Shown: positions 42,787 through 52,086, counted from the first letter of the stretch. The stretch is DNA of 64,000 nt from DALYJJ01 sp031969915 (GCA_031969915.1 DALYJJ010000006.1:14476-78475), one strand, 5' to 3'. Made by a program: numbers and translations. The notes: generated by a model from the letters alone, not told the origin.

Positions 42787-43965
42787 ATGAAGACCGGCGG
42801 ACTGCTTCTCCTTCTGGCGCCGGCGGCCCTGGTGGCGCCGCTCGCGGGGGGAGAGGTCAGCCGCTTGCAGCGTGAGGGCGAGTACTGGGTGCAGGCCCTG
42901 ACCGGAGCGGTGACGGTTCCGGCGGCCGGGCGGCTGAAGATCGCGACGCGCGGCGCGGTGGCGGTGCGCGGCGAGGGCCGCGGCGACCTGTACTTCCGGC
43001 TGAAAAAGCGCGCCAAGGCGATGAGCGAGCCGGAGGCGGTGAAGGTCTTCCAGACGTTCGCCGTGAAGACCAAGACGGCCGGCGAATGGACCTACCTTAC
43101 GGTGATGACGCCGGACATCAACATTCCCAGCCCGGAGCTGGAGATTCGCATTCCTCGTTCCTTGAAACAAGTGGTGGTGGAGAACCGCGGCGGCGCGATC
43201 GATGCGCGTGAGCTGGATGGCGAGTTGAAGACCGAGACGATCGGCGGGCGGGTGACCATCGACCGCATCGGCGCGGATGTCTGGGCGCGCACGGGCGGCG
43301 GCGATGTGCAATTGGGGCGGCTGCTGGCGGCGGCCCGGGTGTTCTCCGGCGGCGGGGCGATTCGAGCCGAGAGCGTAGGCGGCGAAACGGTGTTTGAGAC
43401 GGCGGGCGGCGAGATTGTCATTCGCGAGGCGTTCGGCCCCATCAAGGTTTCGACGGTGGGCAACATTCTGGTGGAACGCGCGGCGCGGTCCGTGACGGCG
43501 AACTCGGGCGGCGGGCTGATCGACGTGCGCGAGGCGGCGGGTCCGGTGACCGCCGAGACCTCGGGAGGATCGATTCAGATCGGGCGGGCGGAGAACGTGA
43601 GCTGCGAGTCCGTCGCCGGACCGATCCGCTTGCGCGGCGCGTGGGGAGCGCTGCGGGCCGCGACGGGCTTCGGCGCGATTTTCGCCGAGTTAAGCAACGA
43701 CCGGCTGCTCGATTCGGTCCTCTCGACGAGCGCGGGTGACGTTATCGTGACCATCCCGTCTAACCTTGCGATGAGAGTTTGGGCACAAAGCGATTCGTCG
43801 TGCAGCGGCGGGCGCGTGGTGTCGGACTTCCCGGAAATCAGGACCCGGAAAGTGGATTCTCCGTGTCTGAAGCCGACCGTGGCCGAGGGCGCGATCAACG
43901 GTGGAGGGCCGCTGCTGCGCGTGTCCGCCACCGGCGGCACGGTGTATCTGCGCCGGAAAAAATAA
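42787..43965 (+). CDS. Exported DUF4097-type beta-repeat (bactofilin/adhesin-like) protein
   Basis: A signal peptide (MKTGGLLLLLAPAALVAPL) precedes a right-handed beta-repeat region of short alternating strands rich in Gly, Val and Ala (VVVENRGGAIDARELDGELK, TETIGGRVTIDRIGADVWAR, GGGDVQLGRLL), typical of DUF4097. Such proteins are found after sigma/anti-sigma pairs. It follows the anti-sigma stop by two bases. It probably sits in the periplasm or outer surface as a sensor or structural element of that signalling unit. Confidence 0.8.
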   Translation: MKTGGLLLLLAPAALVAPLAGGEVSRLQREGEYWVQALTGAVTVPAAGRLKIATRGAVAVRGEGRGDLYFRLKKRAKAMSEPEAVKVFQTFAVKTKTAGEWTYLTVMTPDINIPSPELEIRIPRSLKQVVVENRGGAIDARELDGELKTETIGGRVTIDRIGADVWARTGGGDVQLGRLLAAARVFSGGGAIRAESVGGETVFETAGGEIVIREAFGPIKVSTVGNILVERAARSVTANSGGGLIDVREAAGPVTAETSGGSIQIGRAENVSCESVAGPIRLRGAWGALRAATGFGAIFAELSNDRLLDSVLSTSAGDVIVTIPSNLAMRVWAQSDSSCSGGRVVSDFPEIRTRKVDSPCLKPTVAEGAINGGGPLLRVSATGGTVYLRRKK

Positions 43966-43984
43966 GAGTCTCGAGGAAAGCGAT

Positions 43985-44845
43985 ATGTGGAACGGATTTC
44001 GTAGCCTGCCGCTGGCGGTGGCGCTGGCGGCGCCGGTGTTGGCGCAGGATGTCTTCATCGGACAGATCCCCGTCGAGGGACAGCAGCCGATGTTGTTGCG
44101 GGCCGGCGCGGGCCCGAGTTTCCTGGGCGTGAACGTGGTGGAAGTGACCGCCGAGCGCGCCAGGGCGCTGAACTTGAAAGAGGAGCGGGGCGTGGAGATC
44201 ACCCGCGTGGAAGCCGATAGCCCGGCCGAGAAGGCGGGCTTGAAGGTGGGGGACGTGGTGCTCGAATATCAGGGGCAGCGCGTCGAGGGGACCGAGCAGT
44301 TTATCCGCCTGGTGCGGGAAACGCCGTCGGGCCGGGCGGCGAAAATCGGCGTCGTGCGTAGCGGGCAGTATCAGACCATCGCGGCGACCATCGCGGAGCG
44401 GAAGTCGATGGGGGTGGTATTGCGGCCGGGCGACAACGAATGGCGCATGACCGTCCCCCGCTTTGAGATGCCCGAACTCGTGATGCCCGATGTGCCGAAG
44501 GCGTTCATGTCGTGGCGCAGTTCGCGGCTGGGCGTGGAGGCCGAGACGTTGGATGCGCAGTTGGCCGAGTTCTTCGGCGTGAAGGAAGGCGTGTTGGTGC
44601 GGAGTGTCGTGAAGGAATCGCCGGCGGCGAAGGCGGGCGTGAAGGCGGGCGACGTGATCACGAAGGTAGACGGGCAGGCGGTTTCGTCGCCGCGCGAGGT
44701 GACGGCGGCGTTGCGGTCGCTGCGTGAGAAGCGAAACGTGTCGCTCCAGGTGGTTCGCGAGAAGCGGGAGATGACGTTGAACGTGGATCTGGGCAACGAC
44801 ACGACGCCCCCAGCCCCCGGCAACGCCCAGCGGATCAAACTGTAG
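43985..44845 (+). CDS. Exported protein with two PDZ domains, no protease domain
   Basis: A signal peptide (SLPLAVALAAPVLAQ), then PDZ1 around residues 40-130 (SFLGVNVVEVTAERARALNL, KAGLKVGDVVLEYQGQRVEG) and PDZ2 around 180-280 (VEAETLDAQLAEFFGVKEGV, KAGDVITKVDGQAVSSPREV). The HtrA-type trypsin domain is absent, so it probably binds C-termini of misfolded or envelope proteins. GAGGA seven bases upstream fixes the start. It is the last gene of the ECF sigma operon, pointing to an envelope-stress output. It overlaps the convergent gene by 11 bases. Confidence 0.85.
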   Translation: MWNGFRSLPLAVALAAPVLAQDVFIGQIPVEGQQPMLLRAGAGPSFLGVNVVEVTAERARALNLKEERGVEITRVEADSPAEKAGLKVGDVVLEYQGQRVEGTEQFIRLVRETPSGRAAKIGVVRSGQYQTIAATIAERKSMGVVLRPGDNEWRMTVPRFEMPELVMPDVPKAFMSWRSSRLGVEAETLDAQLAEFFGVKEGVLVRSVVKESPAAKAGVKAGDVITKVDGQAVSSPREVTAALRSLREKRNVSLQVVREKREMTLNVDLGNDTTPPAPGNAQRIKL

Positions 44846-45290
44846 GGACGGCGCCCGGACCTGCACCGGCGGCGGCTGCCGCGGCTGTGGGCGCGGCCCC
44901 GGAATTCTGAATCGTGACGCGGTGGACCTTCAACAGAAGGTCCACTTCGTTTTGGGGCAGACTGAGCGCGGCGGCGATCTGATCGGGACGGTCGCCGCGG
45001 CGGTACATCCGCAGGACGTGGTGGCGTTTGTTGAGGTTCATGCCGGCGGTGAGCGGCGCGCCGGCCGCGGCCCGTTCGGCGTCCGCCGGAGCAGCCACGG
45101 GGCCGGTGGTCTTGAGGGACTCCAGCTCCATCTGCAGCTTGAGCAGCGAATCCTGGAAGCGCGTGCGCTCCTCGTCGTTGACGCGGCGCTCCTTCCACAG
45201 TTCGCGTTTCACGGTGACGAACTGATACAGACTCGCGCAGAGACCAATCGTCAACAGCAGATAGGGGCCGATGACCGTCAAACCATCCAT
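44835..45290 (-). CDS. DUF2802/DUF6115-like membrane-anchored coiled-coil protein of the flagellar operon
   Basis: One N-terminal helix (GPYLLLTIGLCASLYQFVTV), a coiled coil (ERTRFQDSLLKLQMELESLK) and a small helix-turn-helix-like motif (RRGDRPDQIAAALSLPQNEV, DLLLKVHRV), as in the short proteins often found at the end of flagellar operons. Its C-terminus is Ala/Pro-rich. It is the last gene of the fliK-fliA operon. Function unknown, perhaps in flagellar assembly. Confidence 0.6.
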   Translation of the reverse strand: MDGLTVIGPYLLLTIGLCASLYQFVTVKRELWKERRVNDEERTRFQDSLLKLQMELESLKTTGPVAAPADAERAAAGAPLTAGMNLNKRHHVLRMYRRGDRPDQIAAALSLPQNEVDLLLKVHRVTIQNSGAAPTAAAAAAGAGPGAVPTV

Positions 45291-45306
45291 GGCAATTCTC
45301 CCGGCT

Positions 45307-46119
45307 TCACGCTAGCGTTCGGAGCCGCTCCTGCTTGCTTACGATCTGCTGGATGCGGACTCCGTAATACCCTTCGATCACGACCACTTCTCCGCGGGCG
45401 ATCACGCAGTTGTTCACGATGACTTCCACCGGTTCGAGAATCGACCGGTTGAGTTCGACAATGGAACCCGTGGTGAGCTTGATGGCGTCCCTGAGGCGCA
45501 ACTGGGCGCGGCCGAACGACACGCTGACCGGCAACTCGACTTCGAGGAGGAGGTCCAGATTGCGCGAAGCGACGCCCGGCACGGCGGCGGCTTCCTGCCG
45601 CGCGACCGCCGTCTCCGTGTGCGCGCCGCCCGCCGATTGCGAATCGAGCGCTCCGAGCAGCGCGGAGTTTGGCGCCGCGTACATGAGGGCGGGCTGCCCC
45701 CCGCCGAACACGATCTGGAACGCCGTACGTTCGAGTTCCGGGGCCTGGGGCGCGGTGGCGCCGGGGCCGCAGGTCACTTCTCTGCCCAGCCGCTTGCCGA
45801 GTCCCTGGCAGAGCCCGGACAGCGCCTGGGACAAGACTTCCCGGTAGGTGCCTTCGAGGTCGGCGTCATCGGCCTGGTCGATCCCCGCGGCGCGGAGTGT
45901 CCGGCCTCCGATCTCCCGCCACGCCGCGGCGGTAGCGCCGACGGCGAGGGCCGCGCCGGTACCGGCGCTGAGCGGCTGCACCCACCAGAGGCAGTTTTCC
46001 TCGCGGCCGGCGGGGACCGGAACGGGCTCGACGACCGGCGATTCGCCGGTCATCGCTTCGATCGATTGGCGAAGCCGTTCCGCCCACTCCGACGTAAACC
46101 AGTTCGCCGCGCCGCCCAT
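45307..46119 (-). CDS. FliN/FliY-like flagellar motor switch protein with large N-terminal domain
   Basis: A 270-residue protein. The C-terminal 85 residues are a SpoA (FliN) domain: LDLLLEVELPVSVSFGRAQL, LNRSILEPVEVIVNNCVIAR, GEVVVIEGYYGVRIQQI. The first 150 residues (EWAERLRQSIEAMTGESPVV, ALAVGATAAAWREIGGRTLR) form an additional domain, loosely like the CheC/FliM middle domain of FliY. A separate short fliN lies at the other end of the operon. No fliM is in the window, so this protein may replace FliM in the C-ring. Confidence 0.75.
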   Translation of the reverse strand: MGGAANWFTSEWAERLRQSIEAMTGESPVVEPVPVPAGREENCLWWVQPLSAGTGAALAVGATAAAWREIGGRTLRAAGIDQADDADLEGTYREVLSQALSGLCQGLGKRLGREVTCGPGATAPQAPELERTAFQIVFGGGQPALMYAAPNSALLGALDSQSAGGAHTETAVARQEAAAVPGVASRNLDLLLEVELPVSVSFGRAQLRLRDAIKLTTGSIVELNRSILEPVEVIVNNCVIARGEVVVIEGYYGVRIQQIVSKQERLRTLA

Positions 46120-46128
46120 AACGATCCT

Positions 46129-46914
46129 TTAGAGGCCCCTCTCAGTGGGCCACTGCCGCTCCAGGTAGGAGCGCAGACGCATAATGGCCTGCGATTTCAG
46201 TTGCGACACCCGTGACTCGTGCAGGTTGACGATCTTTGCGATTTCCCGAAGCGTGAGCTCCTCTTTGTAGTAGAGGCTGAGCACGGTGCGCTCGATGTTG
46301 GGCATCTTCTCAATGGCCTTGGCGAGGAGGCGCTCCAGTTCGGCGCGCTCCAAAAGGCGGGAGGGCCAGTTATCCTCCCGATCGGAAACGAAGCGCAGCA
46401 AGTCGCGCCGGTCCTCTTCCGAAGACGCCGACTCCAGGCTGCCGATGTTGACACCCTGAACGTCCACCAGCCACTCGTGATACTCCTCCATCGTGAGTTG
46501 GAGCTCGGCGGCGATCTCATCTTCTGTGGGCATCCGGTGCAGCTTCTGCTCCGCGGCGGAGATCGCCGCCTCAATCTGTTTCGTTCGCTTCCGCTGCTGC
46601 CGCGGCGCCCAATCAAGGCCCCGCAGGCTGTCGAGGATCGCACCGCGGATCTTGTACTCGGCGTAGGTGCGCAGCTTTACGTTATGGGACGGGTCGAAGC
46701 GGTCGATGGCGGCGATGAGGCCGACGACGCCCGTGGATACGAGATCCTCCAGGCTGACGCTTTCCGGGAGGCGCTCGTGAATTCGGCGCGCAATCAGGCG
46801 GACCTGCGGCAAGTGCTCGAGGATCAGCCGTTCCCGTTCGTCCGCCGTGAGGCGTTCCGAGGTCTGGTAGGGGTTCTTGCGGTCTCCCCAGGGCGCGGCA
46901 TGTGCTGGTGTCAT
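46129..46914 (-). CDS. fliA: Flagellar sigma factor FliA (sigma28)
   Basis: A 261-residue sigma28/WhiG-type factor with regions 2, 3 and 4: LPQVRLIARRIHERLPESVS, LEDLVSTGVVGLIAAIDRFD, LRTYAEYKIRGAILDSLRGL, then IEKMPNIERTVLSLYYKEEL and TLREIAKIVNLHESRVSQLK. It directs transcription of late flagellar and chemotaxis genes. FliA-type promoters can be read before flaG, fliK and the chemoreceptor gene. The usual flhG gene between flhF and fliA is absent; the gap is 7 bases. Confidence 0.93.
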   Translation of the reverse strand: MTPAHAAPWGDRKNPYQTSERLTADERERLILEHLPQVRLIARRIHERLPESVSLEDLVSTGVVGLIAAIDRFDPSHNVKLRTYAEYKIRGAILDSLRGLDWAPRQQRKRTKQIEAAISAAEQKLHRMPTEDEIAAELQLTMEEYHEWLVDVQGVNIGSLESASSEEDRRDLLRFVSDREDNWPSRLLERAELERLLAKAIEKMPNIERTVLSLYYKEELTLREIAKIVNLHESRVSQLKSQAIMRLRSYLERQWPTERGL

Positions 46915-46921
46915 TGCTTCC

Positions 46922-48061
46922 TTACGCCGCAGCGGCGGCGCCTCCTGCCTTGGGTGGCAACGCCAGCCCGGCCAGATCGAAAACGGTCACTGGCCGCAAA
47001 TCTTCCGGCACTCCCGGTCCCGCGCTGAGATGGCCGACGGGAATGCCCGACCGCATCGCCGCGCTCAAGGCCGACCCGTACGACGTGGTTTCATCGATCC
47101 GGGTCAGCACCAGTTGGTTCGGGGTGAAGATGCCGAATCGATCCATCGCACGCGTTAGATCGGATGTTTTGCTGGTGGCCGTTAGTACTAGGTGAACTTC
47201 GAGGTTGGGGATACAGGCAAAACACCGGGAAAGCAGCTCGGCTTCATCCATTTCGCTAGGGGAATATCCCGGCGTGTCGATTAGCACTAAGGATTTTCCG
47301 CGTAATTCTTCGAGGATTTGACTCAGGGCGCGGGGCGTCTCCGCGACCGCGAATCCGATGCCCAGGATGGAAGCGTAAGTGCGAAGCTGTTCCGTGGCGG
47401 CCACGCGGAGCGTGTCGGCGGAGACAATAAACGCGGGCCGCCGGGCGGCGAGGCCGTAGGCGGCAGCGAACTTGGCGAGCACGCTGGTCTTGCCCCCGCC
47501 TGCCGGTCCGACGAAGGCGGCGACCTTACGCTGATCGTCGTTTTCGATCACCGGCGGGGCGGGCCGGAGGCGTCGTGTGAAGGCGGCCTCCATGGCGGCG
47601 TGAACCGGGTCGGCGCCGGCGCCCACCAGACTGGTGAGCGACGCAGCGTCGCGCGTGAGGTCCTGCACCAGTTCCGCGTCGAAGCCTTCTTCGATGAGCA
47701 GCGCTGCGATCCGGGCAAACTCCGGAGGCGCCGTAGTGGCGGGCATCGCCGTGCGCGAAACGATGCCCGTGAGGCGTTCGAGCTGACGGCGGAGATCGCC
47801 GATTTCGGCGGACATACTGGTCCACGGCGCGGGGATTTCGACGGCCAGGCTCGCCGGGGGCATGGCGGGGCCCGCGGGCTCGGCCGGCGGCGCCGCGGCG
47901 GACGGTTCGTCGGTCGCGAAGACCACCTCGTATTCGCCGAGCTGGCGGTTACCCGGGTCCGACTTACGGGAGTAGACGATCATCGCCTCCGGTCCGAGCT
48001 CCTCACGGGCGAGTTCCATCGCCGCTTCCACTGACCCCGAGTAGTACGTCTTGAGCTTCAT
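46922..48061 (-). CDS. flhF: Flagellar placement GTPase FlhF
   Basis: An SRP-type GTPase (SIMIBI class) that fixes the site and number of flagella. B-domain N-terminus MKLKTYYSGSVEAAMELARE, linker rich in Pro/Ala, then the G domain: AAFVGPAGGGKTSVLAKFAA (P-loop), VSADTLRVAATEQLRTYASI, LVLIDTPGYSPSEMDEAELL, LVLTRIDETTSYGSALSAAM. The start MKLKTYY is preferred to the upstream in-frame ATG (MDSR). No flhG follows. Confidence 0.93.
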   Translation of the reverse strand: MKLKTYYSGSVEAAMELAREELGPEAMIVYSRKSDPGNRQLGEYEVVFATDEPSAAAPPAEPAGPAMPPASLAVEIPAPWTSMSAEIGDLRRQLERLTGIVSRTAMPATTAPPEFARIAALLIEEGFDAELVQDLTRDAASLTSLVGAGADPVHAAMEAAFTRRLRPAPPVIENDDQRKVAAFVGPAGGGKTSVLAKFAAAYGLAARRPAFIVSADTLRVAATEQLRTYASILGIGFAVAETPRALSQILEELRGKSLVLIDTPGYSPSEMDEAELLSRCFACIPNLEVHLVLTATSKTSDLTRAMDRFGIFTPNQLVLTRIDETTSYGSALSAAMRSGIPVGHLSAGPGVPEDLRPVTVFDLAGLALPPKAGGAAAAA

Positions 48062-48073
48062 CCTTGAGTCCAC

Positions 48074-50257
48074 CTATCGAACAATCCCCAGCGCCAGGAC
48101 CTTGACGCCGGGTGGGATTTCGTTGTGAGCGAGAACGACCAGGCCGGGTAACGAGGGCTCGACCATCTGCCGGAGAAAGAAACGCGCGCCGGAGCTTGCC
48201 AGCAGAACGGCGGTGGTTTCTCCCGGGCCCACCGCCTGGGAGATCTTGTCCACCAGCTCGCGCATCCGCTGCGGCGGCATGTTCAGGTGGCTGACGTTCT
48301 CTGTGTGCTCGACCCCGGATTCGACTTCGCGTTCCAGGGGCGCATCGAGGAACCAGGCCGGCAGGTCGCCGCCCGGGTTGAGATAGGGTTTCACGATCAT
48401 GCGGCGAATGGACTGGCGCACGAATTCCGTAAGCAGAATGGGATTGCGCGTCACGTTGGCGGCTTCGCCCAGAGCCTCCAGAATCGAAGTCGCGTCGCGA
48501 ATGGAAGCACGTTCGCGGAGCAGGTTCTGCAAGACCTTCTGCACCACGGCCAGCGAAAGCAGCTTGGGAACCAGATCCTCCACCGCGCGCGGGTTCTCCT
48601 CCGAGACGCGATCGAGCACCTTCTTGGCGTCCTGGCGCGAGAAGATCTCGTGCGCGTGGCGGCGGATGACCTCGCCGAGGTGTGTGGTGAGAACGCTGAT
48701 GCCGTCCACTACCGTGTAGCCGGAGCGCCGGGCCTGCTCCACCGACTCGGCGCCGATCCAGAACGCGGGCAGACCGAAGGCCGGGTCCCTGGTGGGCGTA
48801 CCCGGCACGCCTTCCGAGGCGCGCCCCGAGGCGATGGCCAGTTCGAAGCCTTGCGGCAGGTCGAAGCGCGAGACCTCCACGCCCTTGACGTGGATGGTGT
48901 ATTCGCCCGCCCGGAGTTGCAGGTTGTCCGTCACGCGCACGGGCGGCAACAGGTAGCCGAGATCGGAGGCAAGCTGCCGGCGGATGCCCGCAATGCGCCG
49001 AAGCAGAGGCGAGTTGGCGCCGCCTTCGACGAGCTTCACCAGCCCAAGGCCCACTTCGATGGCGAGCGGCTCTACTTTGAGCAGGGTGTCGAGGTTCTCC
49101 TTCGCGGGCGCGGACGCTCCGGCCGCGGTCAATCCGCCGGCCTCGCCGCCGCCACGGCCCGCGGGAGTGGTTTCCCTGCGCCGCAGCCGCCATCCGGCAT
49201 AGCCGACGCCGCCGCCCAGGACGAGGAATGGGATCTTGGGTAGCCCCGGAAACGCCGCCATGGCGATCAACACGCCCGCGGCCAGCAGCAGCGGCTGCGA
49301 GGTGCCGAACATCTGCGTGCGGAGGTCCGAGCCGAGACGCTCTTCGCTGCCCGTGCGCGTGACGATCAGGCCGCCCGACACGGAGATCATCAGCGCGGGA
49401 ATCACGGTCACCAGGCCGTCGCCGATGGTGAGCACGGTGTACGTTTCGAGCGCCCGCCTCAGCTCCATGCCGTGTTGAAGGACGCCGATCAGGAACCCCG
49501 CGACGATGTTGATGGCGGTGATCAGAATGCTGGCGATCGCGTCGCGCTGTGTGAATCGGGAGGCGCCGTCCATGGCGCCGTAAAATTCGGCTTCGGCAGC
49601 CAGTTGCTTGCGCCGCGTGCGGGCTTCGGTTTCGTCGATCAGCCCGGCGTTGAGGTCGGAGTCGATGGACATCTGCTTGCCGGGCAGCGCGTCGAGGGTG
49701 AACCGCGCCGTGACCTCAGAGATGCGCACCGCGCCGTGGTTGATCACCACGTACTGAATGGCGATCAACACCAGGAAGATGACCGTGCCGATGATGTAGT
49801 TGCCGCCGACCACGAAGGTGCCGAAAGCCTCAATGACGTGCCCGGCGGCCGCCGTGCCGGTGTTGCCGTTGAGCAGAATCAGGCGCGACGAGGAAATGTT
49901 GAGCGCCAGCCGGAAGAGGGTGAGCAGCAGCAGAGTGGTGGGGAAGACATTGAATTCCGAGGATCTGGTGATGTACATCGACACCAGCAGCACGATCACC
50001 GAAAGCGTGATGTTCGCGCTGATCAGAACGTCCACCAGGAAGGCCGGCAGCGGCGTAATCATCGCCAGGACGATGGACAGCACGGCCAGGGGGACGGCCA
50101 TGTCCTTCCACGGCAGCCGGCTGAGGGTGAGCACCACGCTGTCGCCCTGCGGCGCCTTGGAGGCCGCCTTCACGCCGCCGCCCGGGTGCGAGGCGGGCAT
50201 CGGATCCCGGGGCGTCTGGGGTCCGAGCGGCGCGACGGAGCTGGTGGATGTGGCCAT
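48074..50257 (-). CDS. flhA: Flagellar type III export protein FlhA
   Basis: A 727-residue export-gate protein with eight predicted N-terminal helices (for example MAVPLAVLSIVLAMITPLPA, VPVLIL-like stretches and ITAINIVAGFLIGVLQHGME) and a large cytosolic C-domain. The FHIPEP signature region is visible as NSRVIEL-type RNPILLTEFVRQSIRRMIVK and LDALPGKQMSIDSDLNAGLI (the conserved loop). It forms the nonameric ring that accepts export substrates. The gene follows flhB by three bases. Confidence 0.93.
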   Translation of the reverse strand: MATSTSSVAPLGPQTPRDPMPASHPGGGVKAASKAPQGDSVVLTLSRLPWKDMAVPLAVLSIVLAMITPLPAFLVDVLISANITLSVIVLLVSMYITRSSEFNVFPTTLLLLTLFRLALNISSSRLILLNGNTGTAAAGHVIEAFGTFVVGGNYIIGTVIFLVLIAIQYVVINHGAVRISEVTARFTLDALPGKQMSIDSDLNAGLIDETEARTRRKQLAAEAEFYGAMDGASRFTQRDAIASILITAINIVAGFLIGVLQHGMELRRALETYTVLTIGDGLVTVIPALMISVSGGLIVTRTGSEERLGSDLRTQMFGTSQPLLLAAGVLIAMAAFPGLPKIPFLVLGGGVGYAGWRLRRRETTPAGRGGGEAGGLTAAGASAPAKENLDTLLKVEPLAIEVGLGLVKLVEGGANSPLLRRIAGIRRQLASDLGYLLPPVRVTDNLQLRAGEYTIHVKGVEVSRFDLPQGFELAIASGRASEGVPGTPTRDPAFGLPAFWIGAESVEQARRSGYTVVDGISVLTTHLGEVIRRHAHEIFSRQDAKKVLDRVSEENPRAVEDLVPKLLSLAVVQKVLQNLLRERASIRDATSILEALGEAANVTRNPILLTEFVRQSIRRMIVKPYLNPGGDLPAWFLDAPLEREVESGVEHTENVSHLNMPPQRMRELVDKISQAVGPGETTAVLLASSGARFFLRQMVEPSLPGLVVLAHNEIPPGVKVLALGIVR

Positions 50258-50260
50258 GCG

Positions 50261-51313
50261 TTACACTCGCCTGTTCATCAGCCGGAAGATGTATGCCAAC
50301 ACCTCGGCGACCGCGCGGTAGAGCTGGACCGGAATATCCTCACCCACCTCCACCGATTTGTAGAGTGCCTGAGCGAGTGGGGGATTCTCGACAATCGGCA
50401 CCTGATGTTCCACGGCCACCTTGCGGATGCGCAGGGCCAGGTAGTTCTTTCCTTTCGCCACCACCTTTGGCGCGGCCATGGATTCGGGTTCGTACTTGAT
50501 GGCCACTGCGAAGTGAGTCGGGTTGACGACCACGGCGGAGGCCTGCGGGACCTGGCTCATCATCTTCCGGCGTAACAGCTCGCGCTGGAGGCGGCGGATG
50601 CGGCCCTTCACCTGCGGGTTACCCTCGGACTCCTTCATCTCGTCGCGGATCTCCTGCTTCGACATCCGCAAGTCCTTCTGATACCGGCGGCGCTTCAGGA
50701 AGAGGTCAGCCACTCCGAGAACCAGGAAGACGCCGGCGGCCTTCCACAGAAGCTGCTCGAGGGCTTCGGCGACGCGTGCCACTGACGCTTCGAGGGGGAA
50801 CAGCGGCAGACGAGCGAAGAGGCTCAGGTTGTCGCGCACCACCATCCACGCGACGGCAAGGAAGAGGGGCAGTAGAAGCAGCGCGTAACCCAGCGCGGGG
50901 AGGTTGCGGCGCGGCAGTTCCTTGAGGTGCGCGGCGGGGTTGAGCCGTTTGAGGTCCACTGTGATCCGGCTGAGCGAGAAGCCCATTCCGGTGGTGGCCA
51001 GTTGGGCGGCGAGCGAGATGGCCATCAGCGAGGCCGCCAGCCAGAATAGGGGAACGGCCGTCGGAAAGAGCGCGTGCTGGAGGAGCAGCGGGACCGACTG
51101 CGGCGTCACTTCAAAGTCCACGGCGCGCTCCAGGACGTGCCGCATCGCGCCGCGGGTCGCGGCGAACCAGGCCCCGGCGCCGGAAGCGGCCAGCATCATG
51201 ACCACGAAGAACTGCAGGCCGCCGACGAACTCCTTACTCGTCGGGTAGCGGCCCTCCTTGCGCGCTTTGTTGAGGCGTTGCTGAGTCGGTTGTTCGGTCT
51301 TCTGGTCCGACAT
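50261..51313 (-). CDS. flhB: Flagellar type III export switch protein FlhB
   Basis: A 350-residue protein: MSDQKTEQPTQQRLNKARKE at the start, four helices, and the autocleavage site ASAVVVNPTHFAVAIKYEPE (NPTH). FlhB cleaves itself there and switches export from rod/hook to filament substrates, together with FliK. The start overlaps the fliR stop by one base. The linker before the cleavage domain (MSKQEIRDEMKESEGNPQVK) is canonical. Confidence 0.95.
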   Translation of the reverse strand: MSDQKTEQPTQQRLNKARKEGRYPTSKEFVGGLQFFVVMMLAASGAGAWFAATRGAMRHVLERAVDFEVTPQSVPLLLQHALFPTAVPLFWLAASLMAISLAAQLATTGMGFSLSRITVDLKRLNPAAHLKELPRRNLPALGYALLLLPLFLAVAWMVVRDNLSLFARLPLFPLEASVARVAEALEQLLWKAAGVFLVLGVADLFLKRRRYQKDLRMSKQEIRDEMKESEGNPQVKGRIRRLQRELLRRKMMSQVPQASAVVVNPTHFAVAIKYEPESMAAPKVVAKGKNYLALRIRKVAVEHQVPIVENPPLAQALYKSVEVGEDIPVQLYRAVAEVLAYIFRLMNRRV

Positions 51314-52086
51314 CAGTTCCGCACCCAGCCTTGGAGGAGTTCGGCCACGTTGCGCGCGGCCGCCTGGTACAGAACGGGAAGCGTGGCCGCGGTGGCGGCA
51401 AGAAATACCAGCGCCCCGAGCATCTTCACGGGAAAGGCCAGCGAGAGTAACTGCAGTTGCGCGTTTACGCGTCCCATGAGCGCGAGCGCGAAGTCGACGA
51501 GCAGAAGCAGCGCGACCACCGGCATCGCAAGCCGCAGGCCCAGCGTGAAGATATCGGAGGTGAGGCGGATCAGGTTCTGGCCCCATTCCGGATGGGCGCC
51601 GATGGCGCCCGCAGGCTGCGCCGCGAAGCTCGCGGCGAGCGCGGCGATCACCTGGCGGTCAAACCCGGCGGCAAAGAACAGCAGGTTGGCCGCCAACTGG
51701 CCGATCACCTGAAGGATGCCTGCGTCGGCCTGGGTGTTGGGGTCAATCGTGGACGCGTAGGAATAGCCGGCCTGGAGCCCAAGGACCTGCATCGCGAGCA
51801 GCACAAACTCCGTAAGCACCGAAACCGCGACGCCGATGCCCAGTCCGAAGAGGAGTTCCCCACCGGCCAGGCGGATCATCGAGCCGGCCGTGAAGGCCAC
51901 TTCCGGCGTGGCGGGCCAGACGGGCATCAGGGCAAACGTCAGGGCCACCGTGAGCACCACGCGGGGCAACGCCGGTGCGTTGCGGAATCCGGGGATGGGG
52001 ACGAGGGCGAAGACCCCGGACACACGGGAGAGAACGAGCAGAAAGCTCATAAGCGCGGCCAGGTTGAACTGGAGGTTAGCGCGCAT
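51313..52086 (-). CDS. fliR: Flagellar type III export protein FliR
   Basis: A 257-residue membrane protein with about six helices: RVSGVFALVPIPGFRNAPAL, LGIGVAVSVLTEFVLLAMQV, GLQAGYSYASTIDPNTQADA and ILQVIGQLAANLLFFAAGFD. It forms part of the FliPQR export gate. The start MRANLQFNLAALMSF follows homologous proteins. It overlaps fliQ by 11 bases and touches flhB. Confidence 0.92.
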   Translation of the reverse strand: MRANLQFNLAALMSFLLVLSRVSGVFALVPIPGFRNAPALPRVVLTVALTFALMPVWPATPEVAFTAGSMIRLAGGELLFGLGIGVAVSVLTEFVLLAMQVLGLQAGYSYASTIDPNTQADAGILQVIGQLAANLLFFAAGFDRQVIAALAASFAAQPAGAIGAHPEWGQNLIRLTSDIFTLGLRLAMPVVALLLLVDFALALMGRVNAQLQLLSLAFPVKMLGALVFLAATAATLPVLYQAAARNVAELLQGWVRN

